A stretch of DNA of 64,000 bases from Enoplolaimus lenunculus (lineage: Eukaryota; Nematoda; Enoplea; Enoplida; Thoracostomopsidae): positions 310,001 through 374,000 of the forward strand of contig JASANG010003752.1 in NCBI GenBank assembly GCA_030248215.1. The letters are read 5' to 3'. Shown in pieces: positions 23,401 through 32,623 of this stretch; within the stretch, counting starts at the first letter, position 1, and each line of letters begins with the position of its first letter. The notes beneath the pieces were generated by a model that was not told where the DNA came from, ran no database searches, and saw nothing but the letters and a program-made list of their open reading frames with translations. Both the position numbers and the translations under genes were made by a program.

Positions 23401-23975
23401 TAAATAGAATGATAAAATTAGGGATTCCGCCCCATAGCATCGGAATAGACGCAACGTACGCGGCGCAAAGTAAACTGTTAAAGAAACTGCTAACTAAACA
23501 ACAACCAGAACTACGAATAGGGTGTGCGAACACGTGGCAGGGCAACGAATGTGATTTCATGATCATTAGCCTCGTACGGTCCGACGGATTTTATGATACA
23601 TACGGTCAAGAATGTGATCAAGGATTCCTGCACGATTTCCGACGACTGACAGTAAGCACAACCAGAGCAAGGCGGGGACAAGTGATCATTGGAAATACAC
23701 TGCGATTTCTATATCACCCCTTAATCATGGAAACACTTCGAGCATGTCACGCCTACGATGGATTCATAAACGACTATCAGACTGAAACACCCCAAATAGT
23801 TCAAAACCGAATTCAAATCGCGTTAGCAATCACAAACTACATACATTTACACATATGTGACAGTTGGCAAAAAGATCCGGATAACTGTAACAACGACCAT
23901 ACTGTTGGAGCAGCGGCACAAAACCCCAATCAATACTACTGCACGGATCATACATCGATTCCAGAAAGATTTTAA
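20430..23975 (+). CDS. Superfamily 1 RNA helicase (UPF1/MOV10-like) carried inside the LTR element
   Basis: A single open frame of 1181 codons between pol and the polypurine tract. All SF1B helicase motifs are in order: motif I APPGTGKT (703-710, K709), Ia APTNAAAN, motif II DEAA (836-839), motif III GDTKQL (862-867), motif IV-like KRNYRS, motif V WQGNE (1036-1040), motif VI TVSTTRARRG (1074 on). The pattern is that of the UPF1/MOV10/SMG2 group, which unwind RNA or RNP 5' to 3'. Residues 1-350 hold a MOV10-like beta-rich region of unclear family; 430-650 is acidic and low in structure. It starts 200 bases after pol and stops 41 bases before the 3' LTR, so it is element cargo. Host capture is my inference. 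The frame looks whole. Confidence 0.9.
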   Translation: MATYTKDILEFAATVCLADILPEEQRKNFQNWHGVNAYIPMDTLVKFAPRYPNNVEATITDFISPSKATSYRNFCMVCLCPIHDSLHLVSTRHLFMSSSQLFRLNVTDERRLLFQQWIKEHGLYHEHKVLKNLNAVLTFPKISSTTATAVGMHAQLSNQGYDIPIVFGNSATGSQDLTFHLTIRNKGAVSIEYIGVHTIVNGANGNKLRPIFEMPTNCTHQEKIMITIESQTPGIQFYTLQVWVEAKQFGKNSVLLPLWCEVRWNWHDYHLEHCIARYLEDIARVRPKQTDGVALSSIPDSLFNPPLIPTGEGSEQRVCKPARFTQSCFTPYFKAWERKDTTMRNHSEIAVRSVDIQSHGGFDDHNVQIKDIEAILDSDAVITKDNLGHRCLAEVIGQTQYDEDVPERCSIISTQILPEDEVNDIGTLQSDESAIYVSSKVPSREYQNIRSKSMTDRLRIVHPRWDAKLPAYVVGEKNDDDQMVTTVQLKLNAGLKKIVESMVESESRRVDTNQPFLIPMPSIVTGYLLALYKMLLINEDDEAKVETASANVEDNTETFRDKSNVNDNSITNLSELSEPDITLVDEINESECTASIETSDIDNPPPTKVTKSNFTTERLQASQDETMTNEDDQSSIKKRFKYDLKRSWHKIINHMFGHDSPAKQYEKRTLPTTIYNYTEQLDPEQKQILDAIINGDPIIACQAPPGTGKTHVIALIMVLMNTVFPEERYLCIAPTNAAANVLAKKIQSYFKKLFGQVPPQSLLRMVREGYPIDELGELIQHSNFVAADTESSDIQADSRIPEHKILVTTVDLAIMNLLNHRKTLADAGLFKLLVIDEAASVDLPRTLLAALLVSNGQIVMLGDTKQLPAYITSPKLKSVAGDESGMEFISRAASKAKRVKLKTLKRNYRSVASILGPPSAIIYKDAPLIAENHDQLSQQNEQLNDATNGMLNTVLFPARNGVSFVHVEGTMIRHGSSLYNIAEIHHVLEIVNRMIKLGIPPHSIGIDATYAAQSKLLKKLLTKQQPELRIGCANTWQGNECDFMIISLVRSDGFYDTYGQECDQGFLHDFRRLTVSTTRARRGQVIIGNTLRFLYHPLIMETLRACHAYDGFINDYQTETPQIVQNRIQIALAITNYIHLHICDSWQKDPDNCNNDHTVGAAAQNPNQYYCTDHTSIPERF

Positions 23976-24003
23976 AGGTAAGCCATTGCAGGGCAAAGGC
24001 TTT

Positions 24004-24016
24004 AAGGAGGGAGTGG
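24004..24016 (+). promoter_or_regulatory. Polypurine tract before the 3' LTR
   Basis: The purine-rich run AAGGAGGGAGTGG directly abuts the TGTTGCGG start of the 3' LTR. Plus-strand DNA synthesis is primed at such a tract in LTR elements. It confirms that the helicase ORF is inside the transcribed element. Confidence 0.85.
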
Positions 24017-25217
24017 TGTTGCGGACCACCCAGTTTGTTTTTTAGAAAAACTTTCGGCCTAAATTTCAAACTAAAGATAACTATGTATATTGTTTGCAAA
24101 TTTCGACTTTTTGTTTAACATTACTGCAATAATAACGTAACAATACTGATATAATTAGCCCATTTACGCAGTTTTTGTGTGTTGAAAACAATCTTTTTCA
24201 AAGTAGAACGCAACATTTTATAGTGTTTACGACACCAATAAACTCTTTAATTTTCACCCGCGTTTAGACGTTGGTTTAAATAAACTGACAATGTTTTTAT
24301 ATGTAACAATTTTGCGAAATTAAAAATATTTAAATTTCGATGCGCATTTGACGTTGTTTATGTCTCAATATTGCGCTCAAAGGCTCGTGTTTCGTTAGTT
24401 TTAAGCAAATTTTTTGTATATTTTAGTATATATAGGCTGTATGTGTCGTCGTGCCTAAAACGTACCGCAACTGGCGTTAATAATGTTTTCTATTCAAACA
24501 TAAGTTGTTGATTAATAATGGTAAGTTGAAAAAGTGTTATCAAACTAAGTTGGAAAACATTAAAGCCAGCATAAACTGTTTAATTTTTTAAATTGCAGTC
24601 CTTGCACTTTTTGAGATTGATTATCCTCATTAGCATTTTAAAGAGTATTTTAACAAAAATTCCAGCAAAGTGAATTTTATCAGTACTGAAAATAACATTA
24701 AAATTGATTTTTGGCTTTTCGTCACTCAAGCGGAAAAAAAAAGTATACTAAAATTTAGTTGCCTAAGAAGTTTAAAAGTTAAAATTTAAAATTTTATAAT
24801 CTTAGAGGTCTAATGAGCCTATCAATCAGGCTTGAAAACTAGAAATTTCGCACTATAAAAGCAGCAGTTTTTAACAAAATTTAGGCAGTGTTTAGTCAGG
24901 TTTGGGCGTGAAAGTTTCATTTAGTTATTTTTTCTGAAAAGATTTTCCGCTTATTATAGACCGCGGGTCGTTTTACTGAGTGCATCAAGTTGTCAAAGTT
25001 TTACAATTATCACGTCTATGGTTTTCGTTGCGTCTGATCAACGTGTACCGAAATTGAATTGTAAGTCAGGGCGGGTACTAAGTGTAATAGTTAATTGTCA
25101 TGGACTTGTTTGCCTTATGGGCGCTTCACTACTTTTTCTTCGTTTATTTCACAAAGGCTCTACTGCCATAATTAATAAATAAAAAAAATCAATAGCCGTT
25201 ACCTTGTAATCGTAACA
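24017..25217 (+). repeat. 3' LTR of the helicase-bearing element
   Basis: It starts TGTTGCGGACC and ends GTAACA. The U3 half matches the 5' LTR closely. It lacks the roughly 120-base block seen in the 5' copy and differs strongly in the last third. A TATAAAAG box lies at 24854-24861, and AATAAATAAA near 25178 could be its polyadenylation signal. The conserved intron-like segment is at 24521-24598. Confidence 0.92.
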
Positions 25218-25431
25218 CACCTATGATTAACTGGGTGAAACGTGCTACATACATTTCAAAATACAATCACTGGTCAACCCAAAAATTTTTAAAAATAGAC
25301 TAAAAACTGTCAAACGCAACCAGACTTTGAAAGTTTATGTTTTGAAGTTGTTATATCTTCTAAGCGTAACCCGTATTTAATGACCATATTCTCAAATGTG
25401 TATGTAGGACCTATTACCATTTGGTAAAAGG

Positions 25432-25745
25432 CACGATGTAAACCGGATATCCGTTTTCGTTTCCGGTAAAAATAGGTGTTCGTTTCCGTTATAGGAATAC
25501 TGGAAATTCAGTTATTAATGCGACGAAAATTAGTTACAAATCACGTGTATATTTCCGCAATTTTTTATTGCAGAAATGGCGCAATAGTTCGAAATGAAAC
25601 AAAAGCCTGGCGAATATATGCACGCCTCAATAGTGTGGCTAAAAATAAAATATCTTTGAAACTTTTAAACTTCAGTATTTGTTTTCCATTTCCGTTATTT
25701 TGGTCACTATCCGTTTTGTTATTTTTACTATCCGTTGACTCCCTG
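25432..25745. mobile_element. Family A MITE, degenerate
   Basis: Diverged termini CACGATGTAAACCGGATATCC and GTTGACTCCCTG enclose the usual GTTTCCGGTAAAAATA and TCCGTTATTTTGGTCACTAT interior blocks shared with 6508-6705 and 31701-32424. No target duplication survives. Confidence 0.6.
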
Positions 25746-28109
25746 GTGATAGTTCCTGTGACTTTGGACCAAAAATTGTGATATGTTCAAAATTTTGCAC
25801 AGATTTGGTACTGTTTGCAAGCATAACGACGGACAAAATTTTTTCACACATACCAAACAGCGAATCCAATTGTTAAACCCTTTTCCGAAAACTTTAAGGT
25901 AAACTACATTCAGAGCATAACCCGCAGGTATGTTGCATTTTTAAACGCTGCACGATGTACAAAATTGCGCCCGTACAAAATTCGAACTAAAAGTTAATGC
26001 TATGGGTTTTCAACATAACCGGTAAATTAACGGTAAAATTAGTATTATGAGCAAAGTCAATATAATATCACGAAGCCACCACTAGTAAATGTAAGCCTTT
26101 TCTAAGTGCACTTGACCTTAAAGCTTTGTTTAAGCTAAATAAAAAATTCCTGCCCGACCATGTTTAGGACTAAATCGCCGAATGCGGAATTAAATTTATA
26201 CAATGTCACACTTTATATTTTGACAATAACGATTACACCTGAAACTAAACTGATACATTGCATCAATACCCATATATTTTTTGATAGCGCAAGAGCGATT
26301 TTTTGAACGGTGTCAAAATAATTTAATGCATTCTGAAAATTGAATCTAGCCAAATTGTAATGTATTCTTTTCTGAAAACAGATCTCGCAGCCAAGCAACT
26401 AAAAACAACCAGAGCACAACAAAATCTTTCCACACGAATATCAAAACATGCCAAGTTTCAATAGTTGCAAACGAAAACAAGGTAATAATGTTGTTCGAAA
26501 ACTGATAAACCTTCTCCGATAAATATCCTCAAAACAATTGTAAACATAATGTTTTCATAAACAATTTTGTTTCGCAATTCTTTGAAACAATTAGAATTGT
26601 GTTTTCGGCACCCCATACCAGCAACACCTCAAAATCAGGTTTGCAAATGCGAGGCCACCCACCTCGGCTTTATTATTTTTTGGTCTACATATAAATAAGT
26701 AGAAACATTGTTCACATAAGAACTGAATATTAGATTCTGGTTAACGGAGCTCAGAAACATATCCAAATATCCGGTATAGGACACTGCAAATTATCGATTA
26801 ACGTGATTAGTGAAGGTCGTTATTCAAAAGAAAATGGAACAATTAAAATGTCGTCATGCCACATTTCCTAAAATGTAACTGGATCCTATAGCGTGACCGA
26901 CCGCATATTAATAACCGAATACCGGAACCGGGTGAGAACTTTTTCCGGAACTGAATGCTAACCGGATATAATGTGTAAATTTTTGCTTTGTTAGCACAAT
27001 TTATATTTAAATGAACGTTACTTTCTGTGTTAAAAATTTACTGGTCAGCAAAATGTTTAGTATTTTCACATGTGAAAAGCAGTGATATTTTGGAACAGAA
27101 AGAATAGTAAATATTTGGTATTCATACTCACATTCAAATGATACGAGTTTGTTGCTTCAAATGAACCTCTTGAATGCCGGCGCTCAATATAGCTAGTGAT
27201 AACTGATTACGTACACAAAGATATTTTTCAAAACTGCTACCAACCTCAAAAATGTAAACAGATTGATTAAATGACCGTCATTTATATATCAACAATGAGG
27301 TAAACATTTTCGAATGTATTATTTGAGATACTGAAATTGAGGCAAACAATTCTCGAGTAACAAAATTTCTAGTTTGAGAAAATTTATTGTTGTTGAGGGT
27401 TGTTTGTGCCGATGCGAACAATTTACATTTCTGGTTGTATTTGAAGCTTGGAACGGTATGAGTTGAGCAAGCAACTGCTGATTTCGTAAAGATTGTATTT
27501 TTAAACAAGCCGAGCTGAATAATATTTCTGCTTTTGTTATTTTGCGAAATGTTTAGCCTTGGACAACAAAACCAAAATTCTACGTGCATACGTGGAAAAC
27601 ATCCGGAACGTCTGGTAGTGCCTATATGATCAATCGCGCAAATTATTAGAGGTTTACGGCAGCAAAAAGCTTTCAGGAAAATATACAAAAAGAAGTTGAT
27701 CGTAAACATTTCGTACTTGCCAAAATTACTCATCAGACGGCTTTATGGCTACCGTTATGTTTTTAAGTTTTTATTTGAACAAAAGAATTTCATTATTGTT
27801 CATAGCATAAAACTTTGGATATTTTAAAGACAATTTATACATTGCATGTTCAAATGGTAATTCAGCAGTAGTCATATAATACAAAAAGAAATTTAGTCAA
27901 ATTTCTTGATCACGTTAATAGTGAAATTTGCAGAATTACTTTACTTTTTTACTATAGTTTCGTCGCAAAAAATACATTTATTCGTTGCATTCTATAATCA
28001 TTCGTCTGTTATTGACACAGATTAGGGCCCTCACAAGTGTCGACTATTTTCCGCCGTAATCTACTAACCAGTTTGTGTAATATACCATTTAGTAATGTTT
28101 GCTATAATC

Positions 28110-28315
28110 CTGGTCCATGTATAGATCAGGGGCGGACAGTTTTTCGGTAGGAATCCAATAGAGTAAGCTTAAGTTTTAGACTAATCTTTGTTTAGACTCA
28201 GTTTAGGCTTAGGTATAGGCTTTTCCTTGCGCTTAGGCTTGCGCTTAGGATTATGCTTAGGCTTGCAATTTGCTTTTACTACTGTTAAACTGCTGTTCCT
28301 TACATTAAGCATGTG
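28110..28315. mobile_element. Family B MITE with telomere-like hexamers, degenerate
   Basis: The left side TGGTCCATGTATAGATCAGG and GGGCGGACAGTTTTTC match the family B terminus. The interior holds GCTTAGG hexamers. The right side keeps the TACTACTGTT block but has lost a clear terminus. Confidence 0.6.
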
Positions 28316-29383
28316 CTATTTACTTCAATATGGGGTAAACATTTTAACATGACAAAAACATTTTTCTGATTTGTGGCTTCTGGCAATGAGAGTGTATCAT
28401 TAGAGATCAGAGTGGGGGTATGGTTTTCCCTCAGGTCTACAACTAAGATAAGTACTCATACATCGTATCTATAACCTAAAACAAATGTACACAACACGAA
28501 AAGTTGCTCATTTTGTAGGTATTTTGCTTGTGTTAGTGTTTGAGCATATACACTTGTCTTGTTTTCACCAGGGTACAACCGAAAATCTAAGGAAATGCGC
28601 CGGAACTTTTTTGGCTCAGTTTGTGCGCAAGCAACGTACCACGAAATCTTTGGTACATCCCAGTTGAAAAAGAATAACAGGCTTTAAGTATTAGCCAACT
28701 ACCCTTTAAGATTAAAATTTATTTTCGGCTCGCTGGTTTCGAGCTAAAACTGTGGCTCTTGTAGTATTTTTCACGTACAGCTTTCGTAAATTTTCAAATT
28801 TATGACGTATGAAATAAAAATTAAATTCACGAAAAGCTTAAAATTTTCGGTCCATCCGCTTCAGCGAGATGTTTCGCAACATTTATTTTTATTCTAAAAG
28901 ACTGTTCTCGACATATATATCGAAGGTTAATCTGCTATTCAGGTCACTGAGCACAGATATGCCGCAGGTGTAAGTTGCGTAATATGCCAAGAGATTTTGA
29001 ACCCGGAGAACTATAGTGTGCACCTGTATGCATTTGCAAAACTGTGATTCACCCAACTTGTCAACTGGACTATACCGCTTCGCGTTAGCTATTAAACCAA
29101 GAACCAAAATTCTGCATTTGCCGTGAAACTATTTTTGTTTTAGTAACTAGCGAACTGGAGGACACAACTTTGCCTAGGACCAGTCATTCGGCGTTGACTC
29201 AGTTAATTGATGCTGTAGTCGCTGTATTAGATGACGATTATGTTGACGAAATAACAATTATTAACGATATATGGTCTGGTTATTCAGTGATGATGATGAT
29301 GTAGAAGACGATAGTAACGATGAAGACAACACACCGTAATCAGTAAACATATGATGTATTTTAGACTATTAATATGTCTAATT

Positions 29384-29640
29384 ACATTAATGTATTTGAC
29401 ATTTTCGGCATAAGCAATAACACTATTTATCAACAAAAATTCGCTGTTGGCAGCACCTGTGTTATCTGTGTAGAACATTTCGAAGAAGGACAACTATTAT
29501 GTCTACCAAATTGTTCCTGTTAAACTATCATCCACCCACAGTGCTAGCATTATAATAAAGACCGCCAACAGCTAGGCCAACCCCCTAAACGCAGCATCTG
29601 TCAGGAATTGCAAAGGGTAAACCGTAAACATGAAGCGTCC
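29384..29640 (+). pseudogene. Decayed RING-H2 finger fragment
   Basis: The frame from ATG 29373 reads into GSTCVICVEHFEEGQLLCLP, then NCSC. This is the N-terminal half of a RING-H2 finger (C-x2-C-x14-C) with the CxICxExFEEG and LPC hallmarks of ubiquitin ligases. Two in-frame stops follow within the second half, where IHPQC and YNKDRQQ still resemble the usual FHxxC and LxxDRxCP segments, and the first zinc-binding His is replaced by Cys. An Asp-rich stretch (SDDDDVEDDSNDED) lies just upstream in another frame. I read this as a host RING E3 pseudogene or a captured fragment, not a working gene. Confidence 0.45.
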
Positions 29641-29792
29641 GAAGCACAAACGGTGAATTACCATTTACCATCTGCACGTGGCGGTGATAATATGGTTTGT
29701 TTATTATTATACACTCCTGTTTTCCGTTCAGCTGCGCATGCCATTTCTTCATTATGAAATATAAGTTTCATATAGTTATTATGGCGTGACAC

Positions 29793-30163
29793 CAGGGTAC
29801 AACCGGAAGTCTGCTTCAGGCTGCGGCAAAAAATCCTCCTCCAGCTCCGGTAGAATTTTTGCCGGAGATTCCGGCAATTTCGGTATAGTAAAATTTTGCA
29901 TAATTTTGCAAAATTTATCTGTTTAGCGCGTTTCGTTTTGCTTTTGCCACAATTTTCAGGAAACAATTTCCGAAATTCGCAAAAAATTAGCGTCAAACCA
30001 AACAACTTAACAACATATTGCAGATATTGGCTAAAATTAACTAAGTAACCAGCATTTTTCTATCTATTTCGCCTCACCTCCGGCTCCGGCTTCGGCTCCG
30101 GCAAGTTTCGTTGACCTCCTGCTCTGTCTCCGGTATTTTTTCCCTACTTCCGGTTGCACCCTG
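29793..30163. mobile_element. Family A MITE, CTCCGG subfamily
   Basis: The ends are CAGGGTACAACCGGAAGTC and ACTTCCGGTTGCACCCTG. The flanks CGTGACAC and CCTGACAT agree at six of eight positions, consistent with a decayed 8-bp duplication. The interior is a palindrome-like run of GCTCCGG/CCGGAG words, also seen in fragments at 44760-44818, 48510-48605 and 60165-60215. Confidence 0.8.
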
Positions 30164-31700
30164 CCTGACATCCTAATGAAAACTGTTCTGTTGTCATTTT
30201 TTACCAACTTTGTTGCATCTGTATTTGTAATTCCAATACCGTAACAAGACAAATTATTTCTAAATAAAGTTTTTAACAATACGATTCTAATTCAGCGTTA
30301 AACTGATTTTCATCCAAGACGTCGCATAGCGATTGTTCATGATCCACGGACTACATGTGAGCTGGTGTTGGTCTGAAATGATTGTTGAACAATACAATTA
30401 ATGACAGCGCTACCACCGCCTGCTGTGCCCTAGACATCGTCGTTTGATTTTGAATCATTTGACGATCCAACCTTCTTTTGTACACGGAACGCAGCCAGTT
30501 AAATACTCTTGCCTTAATATGAGTGGCCCATGTTACTTCAAGGGGCGTCCAGATTTCTGGTGGGCCTATAAAAGTGTAGGATTTAATTCTATGACATTTT
30601 CTGCTTAGGCTTAGGATTAGGAATACGTTTTTACAACGCTTAGGCTTAGGCTTAGGCTTAGGAATACGCGTAATTCCACAGTTACGCCCCTTAAAGTAAC
30701 ATTGGACGACTAATAGGTTCTTGATCAGTATATTTTGTCCAGAGTCTATGTAAAAATATGCCGGGAATCGAATATTGCAGTAAACAAGGCGGATGTTAAC
30801 ACAGGTGGGGCTCTAAAAAGGAGATACAATTTTTTCACATCCACGGAAACATAACATGGATTACTCATGAATACATAAAAATATCAAAGCCCATTTTTAA
30901 TGCATAGAATATACCTGGCTCGTGCCCCAGAATATTGTTTCGTAGTTACAAATATCCGGCACCACGCTGACAGCAATTAAACAGTATATAAGATCGTGTC
31001 TAAAACGTAATGCCACCAAAAACTAAATACGTTTCCTAAGCTGAATTCTTGTTTGCCATTTGGCGGTTTTGTTTGCGCTTGCAACCTTATATTGTGTAAC
31101 TAAAGTTTCTGACGAAGTATTAAAATAGATATCTTAGCTTGGGCTTTAACTGCTAGTATTTCTTTGGGCGCCTATACAGTAGGCTGGAGTTGCGAGAGAT
31201 TTTGCATCGAGGACGGTAACTATATCAGTAATTTGCATTATTGGATTAGATATTTATTTGACTCGTATACAAAGTATTGATGTTGTCACTTTAATTAGGT
31301 TTTCAGTTTTGAATTTTGGGACGGGCCTAATTGATAAATTTTCTGTTTTTTGGCGATTCTATACACTAGAATATGCAAAGAGGAAAATTTTGGCGGAAAA
31401 CTGGTAAGGTCCACCTTACAAAATTTCAATTTTGCGCTATCGGTGCAAATTTTTCTAAATTTGTCATGGTCGGCATTGGAACGTTTAAAAAATTGCACCT
31501 GCAGCGTTGGTTTGCGCTTCATAGAGTTCTCAGTTAGCGATCATTTTCTTCGATTGCAAACGAAATATTCCAAATTAATAAATATATATTACATAAGGTA
31601 AACGAGCGTTGTGCTCTAAATCAATTGGTTAAGACGAGCGCTACTGCGGAAATAATGTGATTACCAGTTCTCCTTTCACTGCGCATGGGTAAGTACAAAG
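30164..31700. other. Gene-free DNA between MITEs
   Basis: Apart from the family B element at 30524-30707, no feature is supported. A tRNA-like run near 31613-31680 (CAATTGGTTAAGACGAGCGC) has an A-box resemblance but no foldable cloverleaf that I can complete. Confidence 0.4.
30524..30707. mobile_element. Family B MITE
   Basis: Inverted ends TGGCCCATGTTACTTCAAGG and CCTTAAAGTAACATTGG, each continued by GGGCGT/ACGCCC. The interior holds TTAGGCTTAGGATTAGGAAT and a second block of five CTTAGG hexamers. Target duplication not clear. Confidence 0.8.
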
Positions 31701-32424
31701 CAGGGTGTAAATGGATAGTAAAAATAATCGAAATGGATAGTGATCAAAATAACGGAAGTGGAAAACGAATAAACGTATAAAAAATGTTTTATATTTCTGC
31801 CAACACAATTGAGGCGTGCCAGGGTTCCAACAGGAACTAAATGTTACCGAAAGAAGAACAGGAACAAGAACAGGAACCGGAATTTGAAATGATTTTCATC
31901 ACCGAATTGCTGTTGGACTTTTTAGAATACTTACCAAAAATGGTTTAATAAATTTTTCTGATATTTCATCATCAAGTTTTGCGAAAACAAATCAGGAACA
32001 GTATAATAACAAAATTGAACTAATTGAAAAAACATTAATTTCTACATAAATAATTAGACAAAGATTCCGATATTTAAATGATATGAATAATTTGGCGCAA
32101 AACTGCAAAAATTCCTGTTCCTGAATCTCTAAATGCAGGAACAGGAACAGGAATAAATTTTTGCAGGAATTCCGGACGGAACAGGAATTCCGGTTGAACC
32201 CTGAGGCGTGCATATATTTACCGGTTTTTCAATAATAGTAAAGAAAAAATGGCGGATGCATCGAAATTTTTAAGATTTTGGATGAATGTCGTAATTTTTA
32301 TTTCATTTCAAACAATTGTAGCATATGAGTTAGCGACAAATATATCAGAATTTTCGTTATTTTTCTTACGGAAACGGACATCAATTTTTACCGGAAACTA
32401 AAACAGATGTCTGGTTGCACCCTG
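31701..32424. mobile_element. Family A hAT-like MITE carrying a second one
   Basis: The ends are CAGGGTGTAAATGGATAG and CTGGTTGCACCCTG, with a perfect 8-bp target duplication GTACAAAG at 31693-31700 and 32425-32432. Its interior is interrupted by a complete second family A copy (31820-32203), so the host copy alone is about 330 bp. It lies 200 bases upstream of the IR-like gene. Confidence 0.92.
31820..32203. mobile_element. Nested family A MITE (CAGGAAC subfamily)
   Basis: The ends are CAGGGTTCCAACAGGAAC and TTCCGGTTGAACCCTG. A perfect 8-bp duplication AGGCGTGC lies at 31812-31819 and 32204-32211, so it jumped into the older copy. Its interior resembles 3741-4064. Confidence 0.92.
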
Positions 32425-32623
32425 GTACAAAGATAAAGCTTTCAGGGGACGAAAATATCATTACGGGTGGCGTTCACTATCCGCGACCATCTAGAACTCC
32501 CCTCTTGCGCATGTGTGTCTGTAAATATTTGACTTAATATCGTAAAGTTTCGCGTGTAACATTTTAGCAGAACATGTTAATATATATTCGATAATACGAT
32601 ATACGGACATAATTAAAAATATT

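Larger units (their letters stand above)
10505..25217 (+). mobile_element. Ty3/Gypsy-type LTR element with env-like and helicase ORFs
   Basis: A 14.7-kb element with all the framework of an LTR retroelement: related LTRs at both ends (TGTTGCGG...GTAACA), a tRNA-Gln primer-binding site, a polypurine tract, gag, pol of Ty3/Gypsy type and an envelope-like ORF. It also has an additional long ORF encoding a superfamily 1 helicase. The order gag - env-like - pol - helicase is unusual, because env normally follows pol. No clear target duplication flanks the LTRs. The gag, env-like and helicase frames look whole, while pol is broken (about three breaks), so this copy is a fossil. The well-conserved U3 halves suggest fairly recent activity, but the LTR 3' halves are diverged. 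Confidence 0.93.
25218..29383. other. Gene-free AT-rich DNA right of the LTR element
   Basis: No supported gene. It contains a degenerate family A MITE (25432-25745), a family A single terminus at 28571 (CAGGGTACAACCG), and a family B element (28110-28315). The open frame on the minus strand at 27278-27733 has no recognisable domain or splice context. Confidence 0.5.

Noticed and set aside
27278-27733. 151-codon minus-strand frame
   Set aside because: Low-complexity AT-rich composition and no recognisable family.
31613-31690. Possible tRNA gene
   Set aside because: Only an A-box-like run is present; no B box or acceptor pairing could be found.
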